Of a stretch of DNA of 12,232 nucleotides, positions 11,886 to 12,232 are shown piece after piece. Both the position numbers and the translations under genes were made by a program. The DNA is taken from contig JALRDC010000095.1 in assembly GCA_023262245.1 (NCBI GenBank), positions 1-12,232 on the forward strand. Reading direction: 5' to 3'. Every line of letters begins with the position of its first letter. Position 1 is the first letter of the stretch. Source of the stretch: Flavobacteriaceae bacterium (GTDB lineage: Bacteria > Bacteroidota > Bacteroidia > Flavobacteriales > Flavobacteriaceae). The notes below the pieces were generated by a model that saw nothing but the letters and a program-made list of their open reading frames with translations, ran no database searches and was not told where the DNA came from.

Positions 11886-12232
11886 ATGGAATCAAAAACA
11901 TCACAACGCTTACCCTATAAAGTTAAAGACATTGCCCTTGCAGAATGGGGAAGAAAAGAAATTCTTTTAGCAGAAAAGGAGATGCCAGGCTTAATGGCAT
12001 TAAGAAAAGAATTTGAAAAAGAACAACCTTTGAAAGGTGCGCGTATTGCGGGTTGTTTACATATGACCATACAAACCGCAGTTCTTATCGAAACTTTGGT
12101 TGCCTTAGGAGCAGAAGTCACTTGGAGTTCTTGTAATATTTTTTCAACTCAAGATCATGCCGCTGCGGCCATTGCAGCTGCTGGAATCCCCGTTTATGCT
12201 TGGAAAGGGATGAATGAAGAAGAATTTGACTG
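11886..12232 (+). CDS. ahcY: Adenosylhomocysteinase (3' end missing)
   Basis: S-adenosylhomocysteine hydrolase splits SAH into adenosine and homocysteine and thereby relieves product inhibition of methyltransferases. Only the first 115 codons are in the window; the frame is open to the edge. Translation from the ATG at 11886 gives YKVKDIALAEWGRKEI, EMPGLMALR, GARIAGCLHMTIQTAVLIET (51-70), then LGAEVTWSSCNIFSTQDHAA (74-93), which are the N-terminal catalytic-domain signatures, including the substrate-contacting HMT and STQDHAAAA blocks. It is divergent from the PPTase gene across a 55-base region holding TAnnTTTG elements on both strands. Confidence 0.97.
   Translation, partial: MESKTSQRLPYKVKDIALAEWGRKEILLAEKEMPGLMALRKEFEKEQPLKGARIAGCLHMTIQTAVLIETLVALGAEVTWSSCNIFSTQDHAAAAIAAAGIPVYAWKGMNEEEFD

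Noticed and set aside
11915..12121. Minus-strand open frame opposite ahcY
   Set aside because: It lies wholly within the clearly conserved ahcY coding sequence on the plus strand.

Overview
The window looks like part of a chromosome from the Bacteroidota, most likely family Flavobacteriaceae. It is AT-rich and densely packed. It carries a 741-residue TonB-dependent receptor, flavobacterial-type families (DUF3127, DUF4301), and putative promoters of the Bacteroidota TTTG / TAnnTTTG type. Most genes lack a strong Shine-Dalgarno sequence. No mobile element, tRNA, rRNA or CRISPR array is visible, and no gene-free stretch is longer than about 155 bases.

Left part (1-4614): the 3' part of rpsB is followed by tsf (GTG start), and the pair is closed by a clear intrinsic terminator. 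Next come tag (3-methyladenine DNA glycosylase I), convergent with a DUF3127 gene whose product ends in an SSB-like acidic tip, then an orphan membrane histidine kinase. The kinase is convergent with a greA-HIT pair on the minus strand.

Middle (4635-5917): greA has a terminator-like hairpin in its leader. Divergent from it lie a Rieske-like lipoprotein with non-canonical metal ligands and an outer-membrane beta-barrel-like protein of unknown function.

Right part (5914-11830, minus strand): one tightly overlapping gene series runs PPTase - thiamine-binding protein (DUF77/YqgV type) - PnuC/PnuT-type transporter - stand-alone NadR-like P-loop kinase - DUF4301 protein. A TPP riboswitch and the TonB-dependent receptor it should control follow. 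Together these read as a thiamine salvage module: the receptor imports thiamine across the outer membrane, the PnuC-type protein carries it across the inner membrane, and the NadR-like kinase may trap it by phosphorylation. The substrate assignment rests on the riboswitch and the thiamine-binding protein. The kinase and DUF4301 roles are inference. Divergent from this series, the first 115 codons of ahcY run off the right edge.

Most informative points: the riboswitch (whose sequence also forms a false 39-codon N-terminal extension of the receptor frame), the candidate new thiamine kinase, a nucleotidyltransferase-like motif set in DUF4301, and the SSB-like tail on DUF3127.
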